Shown piece by piece: positions 12,302 through 26,357 of a stretch of 64,000 bases of DNA. The notes under the pieces were generated by a model. That model was given only the letters and a program-made list of their open reading frames with translations. It made no database searches and was not told the origin of the DNA. The translations under genes were made by a program, and so were the position numbers. Position 1 is the first letter of the stretch. Every line of letters begins with the position of its first letter. The stretch is from Dipetalonema caudispina (taxonomy: Eukaryota > Nematoda > Chromadorea > Rhabditida > Onchocercidae): the NCBI GenBank assembly GCA_013365325.1, contig JABVXV010000043.1:1-64000 (forward strand), read 5' to 3'.

Positions 12302-15300
12302 TCATCTCTTGTCAGATGAATCATTCCGAAAAATTGAAAGACTTGCCGCTTTCAAAATATTCCTACTGCCAGAAGAACTTCGTTTTCGAACATTTGATCG
12401 ACGAAATGTTTGGTTAGCATCAATACTTTTTCGTCGTTTCTCAAGATACTTTGGTATTTTCTTGTTACCTTTCACATTTGATGCAAAACCTGGAAATAAC
12501 ATCCAGCTATCAACAATTATCAAAGATTTGATACTGAAATAATCGATTTTCCTTATTAATAAATTCGAAACTTCTCAATTGCCAAATTTACACATTTAAT
12601 TCGTATCTAAGATATGAACAGTGATTTTTATTCCCTGACCTTGTTGATTGGATAGGCTAGATGATTTCGAATAATCATCACTTAAACTAAGCATCAATAT
12701 TTTGGTCTTCTCCGGTATTTGAACTGCGTAATGATCCAACATCATTCGTTTTAATTCCTTCATCCAATATCGCTTCTGATCCATACTGGAGGCCTGAATT
12801 TCAGTGATATTCACAATGGAAAATTTGAATTTTGCGCAAAATTTCCAAGAAAAATAATTTCAGCATTCCAAACAGATATCTCATGGCCAAATTCATGTAA
12901 CATTTTACAAACAAGAGAAAAAGATACTTACGAGAAAGATGTATTGAATTTTTGGATTATCGTAGGAGAGCACTTGAAATGCCAATGGATCAGTAGATAT
13001 TGATTCGTTTAGCATCAAACTTGAACACTAAAAACTTAATTTAAGCATTCATAGCAATATTTCATCACTATTTTTCATTTCCCTTTTTTTTTTCTCACCG
13101 TATAAAAACAGTTTCGTAATTCTGTATCAGTTGAAAAAACACTTGAAAAATGTGATTCTAACATGTATCAAAGTATGTTTTATCATTATTATTTATTAAT
13201 AAAGCAATTACTCACCATAATATAATCTTTACAAATTAAGGCACCATTGCGCTCCTTTACAATTAACAACATTTCCTCGAATAAAAATAATTGTCGATTA
13301 GTTTTGGCACCAGCTAATTTGAAAGTTGCTTCTAAAAGTAGATCGCCATACTTCGATAGATCTTCCTTTTCATCGATACACCACTTATGAAGAGCATTCT
13401 GAAGTTCACGTACGCGTTCCAGATGCTCAACACGCTTCTTCTCTTCGTTTATTTTCTCGGCTTGTGAAGTCATGCAATGAAGGGCTTGCAAAATGACAGC
13501 ACGATCACCATCTGACAGAGTTTTTGAATCCATTGAAGCTTTTAAGATATTCTGTAAATTGAAATTGTAATTAAAAATTTAATTTCGAACACTGGACAAA
13601 TTCTTAAGATGTTTTTCTTTTTTAAAGGTAAATTTAACGAATACATGAGTTAGAGCAGAAATATAAATTAGCAAAGGTTCTTCTCCCATCTATTTTGTAA
13701 AACTTCTGAACGAATTATCTATCGTAACAGCGAAATTACTGTCATTTCTATCTGAATCGATAGATCTGCTACGGTATTCCGAATCAAATCCGTAAATATC
13801 TATTATCGATTAGAAGGAATGGATAATAGTTGAAAAGTTACTTCAAGGAAGAGATGATATTTGAGGACTCGTTGCACTGGCTTCAATAGATATGCACTAA
13901 GAGGTAGCGAATGTCCAAGGATCGCTTGTCGAAGTTTTAAAGTTTCCGCTACTCTTTTATTTTTTAGTAAAATTGACAGTGTTTCAACCATTCTGAAATT
14001 GAAACAGAAAGATATTTTCATATTTGTTATTGAATTATATTCATGTAAATCAGAAAAAAAAAAAGAAAGATAATTCTTCTAAATTAGAATAAAATGTAAT
14101 TTTTGAATTTCCAAAATTTAAAATTAAAAAAAAAATTTTCAAGTAAATTGTGCAAATTTCTTTGGATAATTTAATAAGTCCAAAAGATTTAACGCTGCGC
14201 AAAAAAAAAAAAAAAAAAAAAAAGGCTAACATTTGATATTTGGTACAATACATGACATAATCATTGAATCCATCCATGTTATCTGATAAACATTTTGCCA
14301 TCTATAAATATTCATTCATTCAAATTTCATTTCATTTAAATGTTAGACAACTTTAAAATTGATTGCAATTATTTAAAATTCTTACAATTTTGCGCACTTT
14401 TGATGAAATAAAACTGCCATCCTTGAAAAGGTCAATAATTTAAATTTCATTTTCCATGTGAGAAATTTTAACAGGGTCATCATCAATGTCGAGGAAGGAA
14501 TATCTATCTCCCACTCATCAAATTTGGCTATTCCAGGCAATCCTAGGACCATCTATTATCTTGGCACTAATAAGAGTAATCTGTGCTTCAGTTGCATACA
14601 ATTTATACACAATTTGCGTATCATCATGAAGTACTAAGACCGCCCTAGTCGCATTGTCATCATAAGCACAGTCATATGCAACCTAGGCTACTGCATGAAA
14701 TCGAACCCATTAGCTTCAGCACGATAGATACAACTCACTACCAATTAGCCAAGTAATTGTCGCCAAATTTACAACTAATAAATATGATAAGAAGTTTTGA
14801 AAAAATTAAAATATTAATGATAGTTTTAAAAGAAGAAGAAGAAGAAGTGGACAATGTCCATTTTTTATGGAAATAATTGATAAATTCACCAAGACGACGC
14901 TTAATTGTGCAGCATCCAAATCATGATATAATTTTTTATTGAACAAAAAGATTCGTTCAATACAACCGAATGTATTGGAAATATCATCCACGGTCATCTC
15001 AAATTCTTCCCGATGATCCACCAAAAAATTTAAATATCCCTACAATTTTTTTTTGTATGAATAATTTTAACTTATTCATTTCATTCATAAAAGGCATAAA
15101 AATTGATAAATATTGATGGAAGAATATTTAAGAAATTTATTTTTCTAACATTCTATTGACAACTGTCTGATGAAAAATGATATGTTTCTATTGTAAATAA
15201 TACTAAGGGTCATTTCATATTTCAGTACGCTAGGTACTAAGATTACTTAAAATAGGAGCAAAATTAGTAAAAAAGAGATTAGTGTAGGTTATTCAATCAA

Positions 15301-18300
15301 TGACCTTAATTTTTTACTTGATATATTATCAGAAAATTTATCCTTTTGCTCTCTCTCTCTCTCTCTCCCTCTCTTACTCTGAAGGTTTCGTAATTTATTT
15401 TTATTTCAAAATATTACTTAATATTTTCGTGATTTTTAAGTGAATCAAACAACCAATTATTATAAGGTCACCATAGTTTTTTTCTGCAATGCTAGAACTG
15501 AAGTAAAGGTGAAGAATACTTGATGTGATTCATTAATTAGCGATATATTTCTGGGATATAGAATGGACAGTAAGAAGAAGAAAGAAACGAACTTGAAGGT
15601 AATGAGAATTTATAGGAATGATTTGATGGAAATCAAATTACTCAGTACCACAGTACAGTTATCACTGTGTGATTAACTGATATGATAGGAAGATTTTGAA
15701 GAAATGAGTAATCAAAATCTAACCATTATCACTGAACAACTTATTCACAAATAAGTTAAATTAAAATTTGCAAAGTTAAAAAAAAAAATGTAATTACCTG
15801 TATAATGTCATTGAGATCATTAACATAAGAACGTTCCGTTTCCAATAACTCCATGGCAATTCGATCCAATTGTGTTATTGTACCGCTATTTAATAATTTT
15901 AAACGGCGTACTTCTGATAATGATGACTCTTGTCTGAATTAAGAGTTGAATAAAATTTTCGAAATCTAAATTGATTTAGATTTTTCAGAAAAACCATGTA
16001 GATGATCTTGATAAAGCTCTCAAATTGGCATGATAAGAGATTGGAAAAGTATTATGATTAAAATGATAAATTTAAAAATTGAATAAATAGAAATGTACGT
16101 TAGAAGTTTTTTGCTGGCAGTGGCATTAAGTGGATGAACGGTATCATCGCTTATTTCGGAACTTCTCAAGCTGCTTCGAGCCGAACTGTAACCAGTTGAT
16201 GAGCTCACAAAACTTAACCGCTGTACTGCATCCTGTAAAATGATAATGAAATTTAATAGGATACTCATATCTATCTTGTAGAATTTTCAATATTCAATCA
16301 ATCATCTTGTAGGATACATTTTAAAAAGTGCTTCTAATCAAATCTGAATTTTTCGCCCACAATCGATTTGATAGATTGTTGAAAACAATCCCCTCTCTAC
16401 AATTTTCCATCACTGATCAACTCGAAGGCCTACCAAAATGACCTAACAAACCCTCTAGAAGTATAATATCCAATATTGTAAAATTTTAAAATTTCACTAA
16501 TCATCAATCTCAGCAATTGAAACACTTTTTAGATCTCTAAAAAGTATAAATTAAAAATTTAAATTACTTACAGGATCATCATCAGCACTAATACTGGCTC
16601 CATTTCTATAATGTTGATCAGCGGTAATAGCAGTAGTAGTAGCAGTAGTAATGGCAGTAGTAGTAGCAGTAGTAGTAGTAGTAGTAGTATAAGTGGTAGT
16701 AGTAATAGTAGTAGTAGTAGTAGTAGTAGTAGTAGAAGTAGTACTAAGTGCAGAAAAGGTATTCTGATAAGATCGTCGAGGATTATCAAGTGCTATAGCC
16801 ATTTTCTGCAAAACACTTGTGCTGCTTTTTGGTCGTGTTGCAATCAATTGCACATTTTTTGTTGGTGTTGTTTTTTGTGAAGAATGAGTTATTTCTGTTT
16901 CCCTGTAAAATGAATGATAAGAATATTATTTAAAGAATACTAAATTTATCTATAATTTCTTAAACAAAATAAACGACATAATAAATAGAATGAGAATTAA
17001 AAGTAATTAAATATTCCAATCTTTGTTTATTCATTATTTTAAATTCAAAAATCGCTTTAGTTACTTCAAAATTCTTTAATATTTCCAAGAAACAGAGAGA
17101 GAAAGAGATTTTTTTTGAGTAATGATTTCGAATTAATATCTACAACTAAAATAAACTAATTAAGCATTTTCATTTCCATCAAATGAATTCTTTAGTAATA
17201 TTGAAAAATGAACACTTTTATGTATATTTCATTTTTCTTTCTCCTTCATTTCTTTCAATTTTCGATTATTCACAAATAAAAAAAAAAAAGTAGAAAAGGA
17301 AAAATAAAGTTCAAATTCACTCAATAGTATAGAAATTTTCGGAAAACATAAATGAGGGCAAAAGAGCATAGTGAAGGTGAAAAAAAAAAAAAAAAATTTT
17401 TTTTTTTTTTTTTTTCGTAAAAAGAAATTGGTCAATTCATCAACCAATAATGTTATAAACCTGTCATTAATAATAATTTCCGATTTCGATTATATTGCAG
17501 CCATATAAGATTTGTTATCGCGAAAAAACTTTCGTTTTTTTTTTTTTTTTTTTCCACCCCTCTCCCTCTACGACATTACATTACCGATTATTGTCGTAGA
17601 AATGAAATGAAGCAGAAAAAGTTTAATTTTCTGGAATGCAAATGGAAGGAATAAGATATTATTGTGATTGAAGGACAAGCGATAAAAAAAAAAAAAAGAA
17701 ATAGAGTAGAATAATAGCAATAGATCAAATAGTTTATTTCAGGGAAAATGAATTTGAAATGGGCGATATCATCAGAATACATTCATATATTTCGAGATCG
17801 ATCTATAATATTTTTAAATGATGATCATTGCTCATAATAAAATGATCAATTCTGGAACAAAATACCTACAGGAATGAGAAATGTGAAGTTTCATTAATAT
17901 TAAAAATGAAGCTGAAGAAAAAAATAAATTACTTCCGAGTTTTTTTCTCAGTAATGAAACTTTACTTATAGATTGTACGTTACGTGTAATTTACGTGATA
18001 TTAGTAAAAATGTCAAGTATATTGGAAGAGATGAATATTTTTGTCTTAAGGAAGAAGTAAAAGAAATTAAAAGAAAATTAGTGATCAATTATTCTTATTA
18101 AAATTTAAAAATTATATTTTTTGAATACCCAATAAGTTTCCAAAAACTAATCGCAAATATTTCATTAATTGGAACACTTTTCGCTTTGAACAGAATATGT
18201 AATTAGAATATCATTATCTTTTTTATACTAATTTATAAAGGAAATTTTCAATGCTAACAAAATAATTCATTTAATTTACTTATAAAACCTATAAGTAGTA

Positions 18301-21300
18301 ATTAATTTACTCTATTCAACATTCTAAATATCACATGTCTGTTAAATAATTAGGAAAGTTGGAGCAATGAACAAAACATATGTGACACATTTTATAAAAT
18401 CAACGAATGTGTTCATCTTAAATATTTAAAAACTCAATTAGCTGTAATTTAAACAAATTGTAATTAACTGACAGTCAAAATTACACCATCGAATTGAGGC
18501 AATTCCCTTACGTTTAAATTAGTAATTGTAGGAAAAAAAATTATTGTTAGAAAAAAATACTCCGCGATGACATTGACAAAAAAAAAAATGCAACGACATT
18601 TTTACAATTTGTCAAATTTGAAAAAAAAAAAAAAAAAAATTTAGTAGTTTTATAATAGCTATTGCTTGTTAACCTTTACCATATCTATCTATCTTACTTT
18701 TGATAACCTTTACTCCTCTTGTCATATACTGGAAGGATATTAGTATGAGTCTCTTGCAAATGTATCATTGTGATAATAAAAATTAACTCAGTTAAAAATT
18801 AACTAAATGAAAAGAACAAAAAAAGATTTGAAATAGGTAAAGAAGACAAATTATCAAACCATTTATATCGCTTCTATAAATGTGAAACATAGTGAGAATT
18901 ACTTTATTCATAATTTTAAGCATTTTTGGGTTTTTTTTTTTTTTGCATATCTGTAAGATTTTAAAATTTGAATTATCAAAAGATTCTTTAGATTAGATAT
19001 AATTTCCCTTAATTGTTTAAAACTTTAGTACTAACGAAGGGTAAAGTTTTTAACTTTTCTAAAATACCTCACATAACAATAAATATCATAAATTAATAAA
19101 ATACTAAATGATCAAAACTCTAATAATGCAAATTTCTTTTTACTAGCAATATTTTGAATATTTAAGATGTTTACCACTTCGTTGAACTACAAAACAAATT
19201 AATTCCGTTGATATTATTGCAGAAAGATGAGAGAAAAGAAATGAATGATAAACATAGTAGAAGAAAGATAGATGAAAATGAACGATCAAGTTATTATATT
19301 ATACATCGTAACGTTTAGATATCGTTGTCGCTAATGTGACATAATAATAATCATGTGACATTATTACCTGTCAAGATGATTTATTATATTAGTTTATCAT
19401 AAAACCTTTATTGATCGGTTAGATGAGAAATTTTCAATAAAAATTTATATGCGACAAAAATAGTCTACAGAGATGAAAATTATATGGAAATTTTAAGCTA
19501 TTAAATTTTTTCAATAAAAAAGAAAATAAATAAATAAATGAGCTAATCATTTTAAATATAAAGATTTAAATGAATTGTTTATACATCTAAAATAACCTAT
19601 TGCAAGCAGAGATAATGAAACTTGCAAAAATTCAACATTTTATTTCTGAGTCAATTGAAAGAAAGACAAATAGTCATAAATTTTTAGCATAAAATGAGGA
19701 ATGATTGAAATTTGTACAATATATGACATTTGAATGCAATATATGTAAACAAAATTACGCAGAATGCATGCATTGCATTGCATTACATTTATGCAAGATG
19801 AAATTTTTGATAGATTAAAGAGATGAATATATATTTTGTAAACGTATCAAAAGGTAGTGTTGCAATACTATACATTTAAGATAAACAGTATTCAACTCAA
19901 GCATAGCGTATAGTATGCAACGTAAAGTGGTACGTAATGATACGTGAAAAAGTATTACATTGGGATAGATGTAAACGTAAACAATAATTTCTACGTTAAA
20001 TAGATCTTATTTATCAGAAAAAAAGTTGAAAATTACTTAAAAAATTTGTCAATGAAATATGCTAGTAGACTTTGATTAGTATCAAAAGTTTTAGAAATTC
20101 ATAAGCTAATCTTTATTTAAGAAAAAATATTGAAAAATTTCAATTCATTTAATGAATCCATCCAATATATTTGACTTTTTGTTCGATAGTTTGATGGTAT
20201 CTATCTTTAGTTAAGTATTCTAATTGATCTATTAGACTAAAATTATCCGTTTACTTTTACCAATCAATCAACATCTAACATGCAAATTGATGAAACTTCT
20301 AAGATGGGTAAAGAAGAAGTGAGTAAATAACTTTCTTCTGCAAAAAAGGCATAGAATGGGTATTTAAGAGCTCGATCCAAAATGAAAAGTGAAAACATTA
20401 ATAGAGTAACAAGGCTATTCAGGATTATAACATCCTTCCACTGAAATACTAGTCTAGCATAAGTATAATAAATAAGGCCATAAACAATCATTATTTATTT
20501 CAATGAAGCTTATAGCTAAATGTTGAAAATTTCATTCCTATAATAAATGATCATGCAAAGAGACTTTTCCTAATTGAGCGACTTTTATGAAAAATCGATT
20601 AAATATGCAAATAAAATTTTGGTGAGATAGATTAGATAGTATCGATGAATGAATGTTGGAAGAGGATGAATGATGATGATGATGATGATGGTGATGCAGA
20701 GAGGGACAATAGTGACAGTGAAAGATTTTTGAATGAAATGGAACAGTGAGATTTTGACAATAATGGTTGAAATGGATGATTGAGCATTGAATTGATCCTC
20801 AATCACCTTTTTACAAGTAATAATATCATTCTTTGGTGATATTATAATTATTAAAATAATAACTTTCCATTCTATTAGTTGAAAGAAAATGTAAACATAT
20901 GTTTATGTTAGAAATTATCATTTAAATAAACATCATTACGTCCCAAATAATTTGATTAATATTTCATTTAATTGATAAGATGAAATTGTGAGCTTTCGAA
21001 ATAAATCATACAAAAAGATAATACATTGTAAGCTAATTGCTAATCTAATATATTATGATCATTACAATTCTAATATTATATTGATAATGTAAAAATGAAG
21101 TAAAAAGATTAACCTTGTTAAATGATGTTGCAAATAACAATGATCGATAAATGAGAAGAGTTGGATAATTATTTTTGTGGTAAAGAAAAACGATAAAGAT
21201 AAACATTTATGACTTGGCTTAGTTTACCCATAATTTTACCGCTTAATCATATTTTCAGTCTGATGATATTAATAAAATGTAAAAGGTAATTGAGATGATG

Positions 21301-22567
21301 TAAGATAGCTAGTAATAAATTTGATTATATTAAAGATATCAAAAAATTATTTTATATTAGCTTTTTTTAATAAAATTTAAATGTTGCTAAGATTTTAAAT
21401 GTAATATTTTGTTTAATTGATGAAAAATATTTCGGGAAAAAAAGAAAACAAAAACAAGCAATAATGTATGGATAATTAAAAAAGTATGAAAATAGGAAAA
21501 TGTGTGAAAAAATTCATCGTTTAAAAAAAAAAAAAAAAAAACTTTTTTTTCAATAAAACTGGAAATTTTGGCAATCATTTTAGATAATGTTTTATTCAAA
21601 AACATTACTTATCTCTAATTTTCACTTTCCTCAAGGTTTTTTTTCACTTCGTAATATAAATAAATACACATTTTTACCAATATCTAAAACTAATATTACA
21701 AGTTAGTAGAACCAGTTTTTTTTACCGGATGATTTAGGCATTCTTTTTGAGTAATTTATCAATCATTCACTAATATCAAATAACCATTAACAAATTATTT
21801 TGTAATTAAATTATTCACTCTTCTATTTTCTCATTCATTTTCATCTTCAATTAAAACAAAACATGTGGTAAAATCATTTTCTTTTCCATTATCTTACCTT
21901 AACAATTATTATTCACCTTCCAAATTTGTTCACTATTAGATGAATAAATTGTTTTGTAATTTCTCTCTTTTAATAATACTAAACAAGTTTGCCTATCTTT
22001 TTCGTCCAATCAAAAGATCAGGAAAACTTGTTGAATTATTATTCGATGAACAAAATTTTATTCTCAAATAGCAATTAACTAAAAATATTTTTAACTAAGC
22101 GATTATTTCTTTTTTCCTTTATTAATCTTTTCTTTTCTTTTTTTTTTTTTTTTTTTTAGAAATAAAAGCAAAATTAAGTACGTAACATTTCGAAGAAATC
22201 AAAAAAAAAAAAAAAAATCATAGTTTACTGTATTGCAAAATGTACGAATGGTTTTAATTGATGTTAGCTATGATTAAGTTATCACAATGAATAAATCTTT
22301 TCTTTCAAGCTTGGAAAGAAAAATTTTCTTTTTTTTTTTTTTTTTTTAAATTCTGTTGCTTTTTAGTTAAGGTTTTTTTTTTTTTCTTTTTAAAGCTTTA
22401 ATACTCTTCAAAAATTATAAAAAGACAGAACTCTTCCTTTATCTAAAGACTTTAGTTTATTTGATTGATAAAATTTTGAAATATATGATTTTCTTCAAAA
22501 ATATGATATAATTTTCATTTCGAACTTCAACTTTTTGTTAATTTGAATCAAAAATGAAAATAAAAAA

Positions 22568-22608
<41 letters not shown>

Positions 22609-25600
22609 AAAAACTTTGTAGAAATTTGAAGAAATGAAGAATGAAGAGGTAAAGAAGTAGTAAAAGAGACAAAACATTGATATTTGAGATTGGACGGAAA
22701 CGAGATCGATCGAGTAGTGTTGACCAAACAAATTTTGTCCTTCAATAAGCCATTATCCAATCATTCTTTCATACATCTCTTTTGCTACCTTCATTCTACA
22801 ACTTCACAAACAACAAACAAGAAGTTAGTAAACAAATTGTAAACAATAGATCTATTCGAATTTCACATTACATTTTATACAACAAGAAGTCAGTAAACAA
22901 ACTGTAAACAATAGATCTATCCGAATTTCACATTACATTTAAAAGTGATGTAATCATATGACAAGAAAAAAGGAGGAAAGGTAAAGAAAGGTCAATGGAA
23001 GTTGTTAACACTTCGAGAAAATTGAAATAAAAATTTATCGTTTCTGTTCACTATCTTTAATTCAAATTTTTCTTCATTCTTACAAGAAAAAAAAAAAAAA
23101 AAAAAAAAAAAAGGAATGTTTATTTTCCTCGTTAAATCACTTAAATTAAATTATTTAATTTCTTTACTATTTGCAAATAAAAGCATGCAATTCATATGTG
23201 ATGAATAAATTATGCTACTAACAAAATATCCGTTATTATCAGGGGTAGCACATTTTTTGTATCCCCGCTATTAGCGGGATAATGCACCGAGAATATTATC
23301 AATTGCAATCTTCCTAAAACTATAACAGCATATTTATTTGCCGTATAAATGATTTCAATTGAATAAGTAAATTTGTGCAAAATCACTTAGATCTTCGTAG
23401 TACAATGCTCTCGATCGATATTATTTGTGATACGATCATGTGCCAAAACGATCATGCTTGATTATTTATCAATGCTTATCTTTAATTCACACTTGTCGAA
23501 ATTTATCTGATGCCTAATCATTTTAAAATGTACTATTCAAAAATTCATAAAATAGACAAGAGAATCGATAACTGTTTTTGTTTCGCCAAGCGTAAACAAA
23601 TTAATCGTTTTGACTGCTATTTATCTAATTAGTTCTAATGATTAAATTTGCATAAATGAGAAATTCATTAAACGAAATCTCAGCAATAAGCATGGAACAC
23701 TAAGAAATAGTATGTAATAAACAGAATAAGATTAGTTTTGATCTAGAATTAATCGAGAATTCTTAGTATAACATCAAATATCTTAAATAAGAAATGGAAC
23801 TACTCGATTTATTTGATGATATATTATTAATTTTTGAAAAAGATAAAAAAAAAATTTAATTTTTAAAAAGTATGCGGACATTTTTATCTCTTTCTTAAAA
23901 ACATACATTCATCTCTGTCCCGGTATATATTGAACAGTCAGCCATCATTAAATAACCTTTTGCTAATTTTCATTATTAGCTGTGTATAAATTACGGTACA
24001 AAATTTAAACTGCAATAATTCAAGATCAAATTCTTTGTTCAAAATTTCCTAGCAGATCATTTCTGAATAAGTTACAATCAGTAGTATTAATTTAAACATA
24101 CAAAGTTTAATTTCAATTTAAAATCGACCGAGAACTCTTGGTGCAAAAGGAAGAAATATTTTAAATAAGAAGTGGTAACGTCTCTATTTATTTACTGACA
24201 TAATTTTTTTTGCACTTGGAATGATGTCCCTTCGATGTTTAATAGAATTTTAAGTTAGCAAATTTTTTTTTCATCATTTGTTTTAATTGCTAAATATATC
24301 AAATCATGGGTAAATTTGAAAATTTCATTCATTAAAGTAAGTGAAAATGTTTGTTTTTTTGTTAATATTTGTCAGAGAAAATAACAATTAAAAAAAGTCT
24401 TAATGTTTGCTTTAAAATGTTAAGCAAAAAAAAAAAAAAAAGAAAAAAAAAACAAAAAAAAATTGAGTAAACTAAATCAATTTGTAGAAAATTTAATTTT
24501 TCAATAAAAATTTCACCGTTTATTCGGGACACTTATATGATGTCACATGGTAATTAGTGAAGCAAAATAAAAAAAAACAAGGCCATTTAATTTTCTCATT
24601 CTCATCACAAATCATTTAAACAAAATGCATATGATTATAAATTAAAATGAAACGAACTTGTTATTCAACTGAATGATACTGATAGGTAATGAATTACGAT
24701 TGTAATCCAAATGTTTGCGTATTATATGCGTTTGATTTCCACTAAAACTTGACGTTCTGATGACATCGAAATGTGTGCGAAAAATTGGCGCTTTAGGTAT
24801 GAGTGATAATTCTTCACTTCTATTCCAAATTTGTGATCCGATAACATTGGATTGTCGTTGACTGAATTTATAAATTGTTTATTATTTGCAAACAATTTGA
24901 AAAAAAAAAACATTTATATGTATTTAAAAACTTACGAGAAAAAATTCGAAGTTCCTTTACTACTTCCTCTTCTTTTCAAAAATCTTGTTCCTTTTCCGGT
25001 TGTTTGTGCAGCGGCTAATTTATCAGCAACCAATTGCTGTAAAATTTTTTGCGAGACGTTGCTATCTATTATCCTGAAAAAATTACCAAACTTTATTGCA
25101 AAAAAAAAAAAAAAATCATTACCAAGAATAAAATGTTAGCATTCAATGAATCCATTTCCTACAATAAAATTAAAAATATGGTAATTAGCAGATATCGAAC
25201 GGATATTTACAAGATCAACTTCTTTATTAATTATTATCCTTAAGCTATTACTACAAAAGTTCTGGATATAGATATGCAAAACCGGATTTGTCCACTTCTA
25301 TAAATTGTCATCTCAAACAATATAGATATGCAAAAATACCAGTCACTACCATTTTTGTGGAAAATATATGTGACAACAACAAATGATTATTCTTCAATTA
25401 TGCTACTTATGCCCTCTTTTCATCTATCCAAATATTTCTTTCTCTTTTGGATTCAACTTTTCAATTGCATTTTGATACAGAAGTTGAATTCAGAAGTTTG
25501 AATTCAACTTTTATGTTCAAATCCAATCAATCTGATCTCACTAGAAACAATTTAAGGCCCTATTTTTTGTGAATCTCATACAGAAGACGACAATAGCGGC

Positions 25601-26297
25601 ATGTGATTAGATTATGTCGATGAAAGAATCCCTAATACAATGAATCACCAAAGAGATTTTCATGATCATAATGAATTTTTTTTTCCCAACTACAAATTTG
25701 ACTTAACTTCATTTCAATTTATATTTTAATTTTTATATTCCATAAAACATTCAAAAATCTCACCTGTAAGCTCGTGATGGACGTGTTAGAGTTTCAGTCG
25801 ATGTATGACCTGTAAAATTGATAATTTTTAACAAACCTATTTTACCTATAGCAATTAGTTCAATTGCGCGGAAATCTTTTTTTTTTTTTTTCGAATATTG
25901 CCGCTAAAGAAGATTACAAATAGAAATCCTATAATCATACGAATGAGAAAACTTTTCATCAACATTTGACAATTCCGACATTTTGTATTGAATTTTAAAA
26001 TTCCAACTACCCCAATCACATCCAATAGTTGTAGTATTTATAATTGTTTCCTGAGTCATTGCTGAACGTGTAGGCGTAGTTGTCGTACTGCGATAATATC
26101 TAAAAATATGATATCTTGCATAAATATTCCATCACAAAGTTCATCAATAATAATTAAAAAATAAACTACTAATGAATTGAGGAATCGATTTGAGAAGCTA
26201 CCCATTGTTGAATAAAACTTACGTCGACAATTTTTCCAATGTTTCTGCATCATGATCGCACTCAGCACTTTTTAATGTTGTTGATGTTGACGATGAC

Positions 26298-26357
<60 letters not shown>

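Larger units (their letters stand above)
16903..24935 (-). other. 8.0 kb RhoGEF intron, AT-rich
   Basis: The exons on both sides agree in phase (2 and 2), which is the support for this very long intron. I see no coding exon inside it. It holds many poly-A/T tracts (the longest near 22569-22606), a 65-bp-period duplication at 22817-22941, a small GC-rich hairpin at 23261-23280, and two diverged related stretches near 23749-23830 and 24119-24200. An alternative promoter inside it is possible, because the DH-PH part lies entirely downstream. Confidence 0.6.

Noticed and set aside
22495..22760. Minus-strand frames with long poly-Phe
   Set aside because: A homopolymer artefact in the middle of the RhoGEF intron.
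24852..25139. 95-codon plus-strand frame
   Set aside because: Antisense to the real minus-strand exon 25073-24936, whose phase fits both neighbours.
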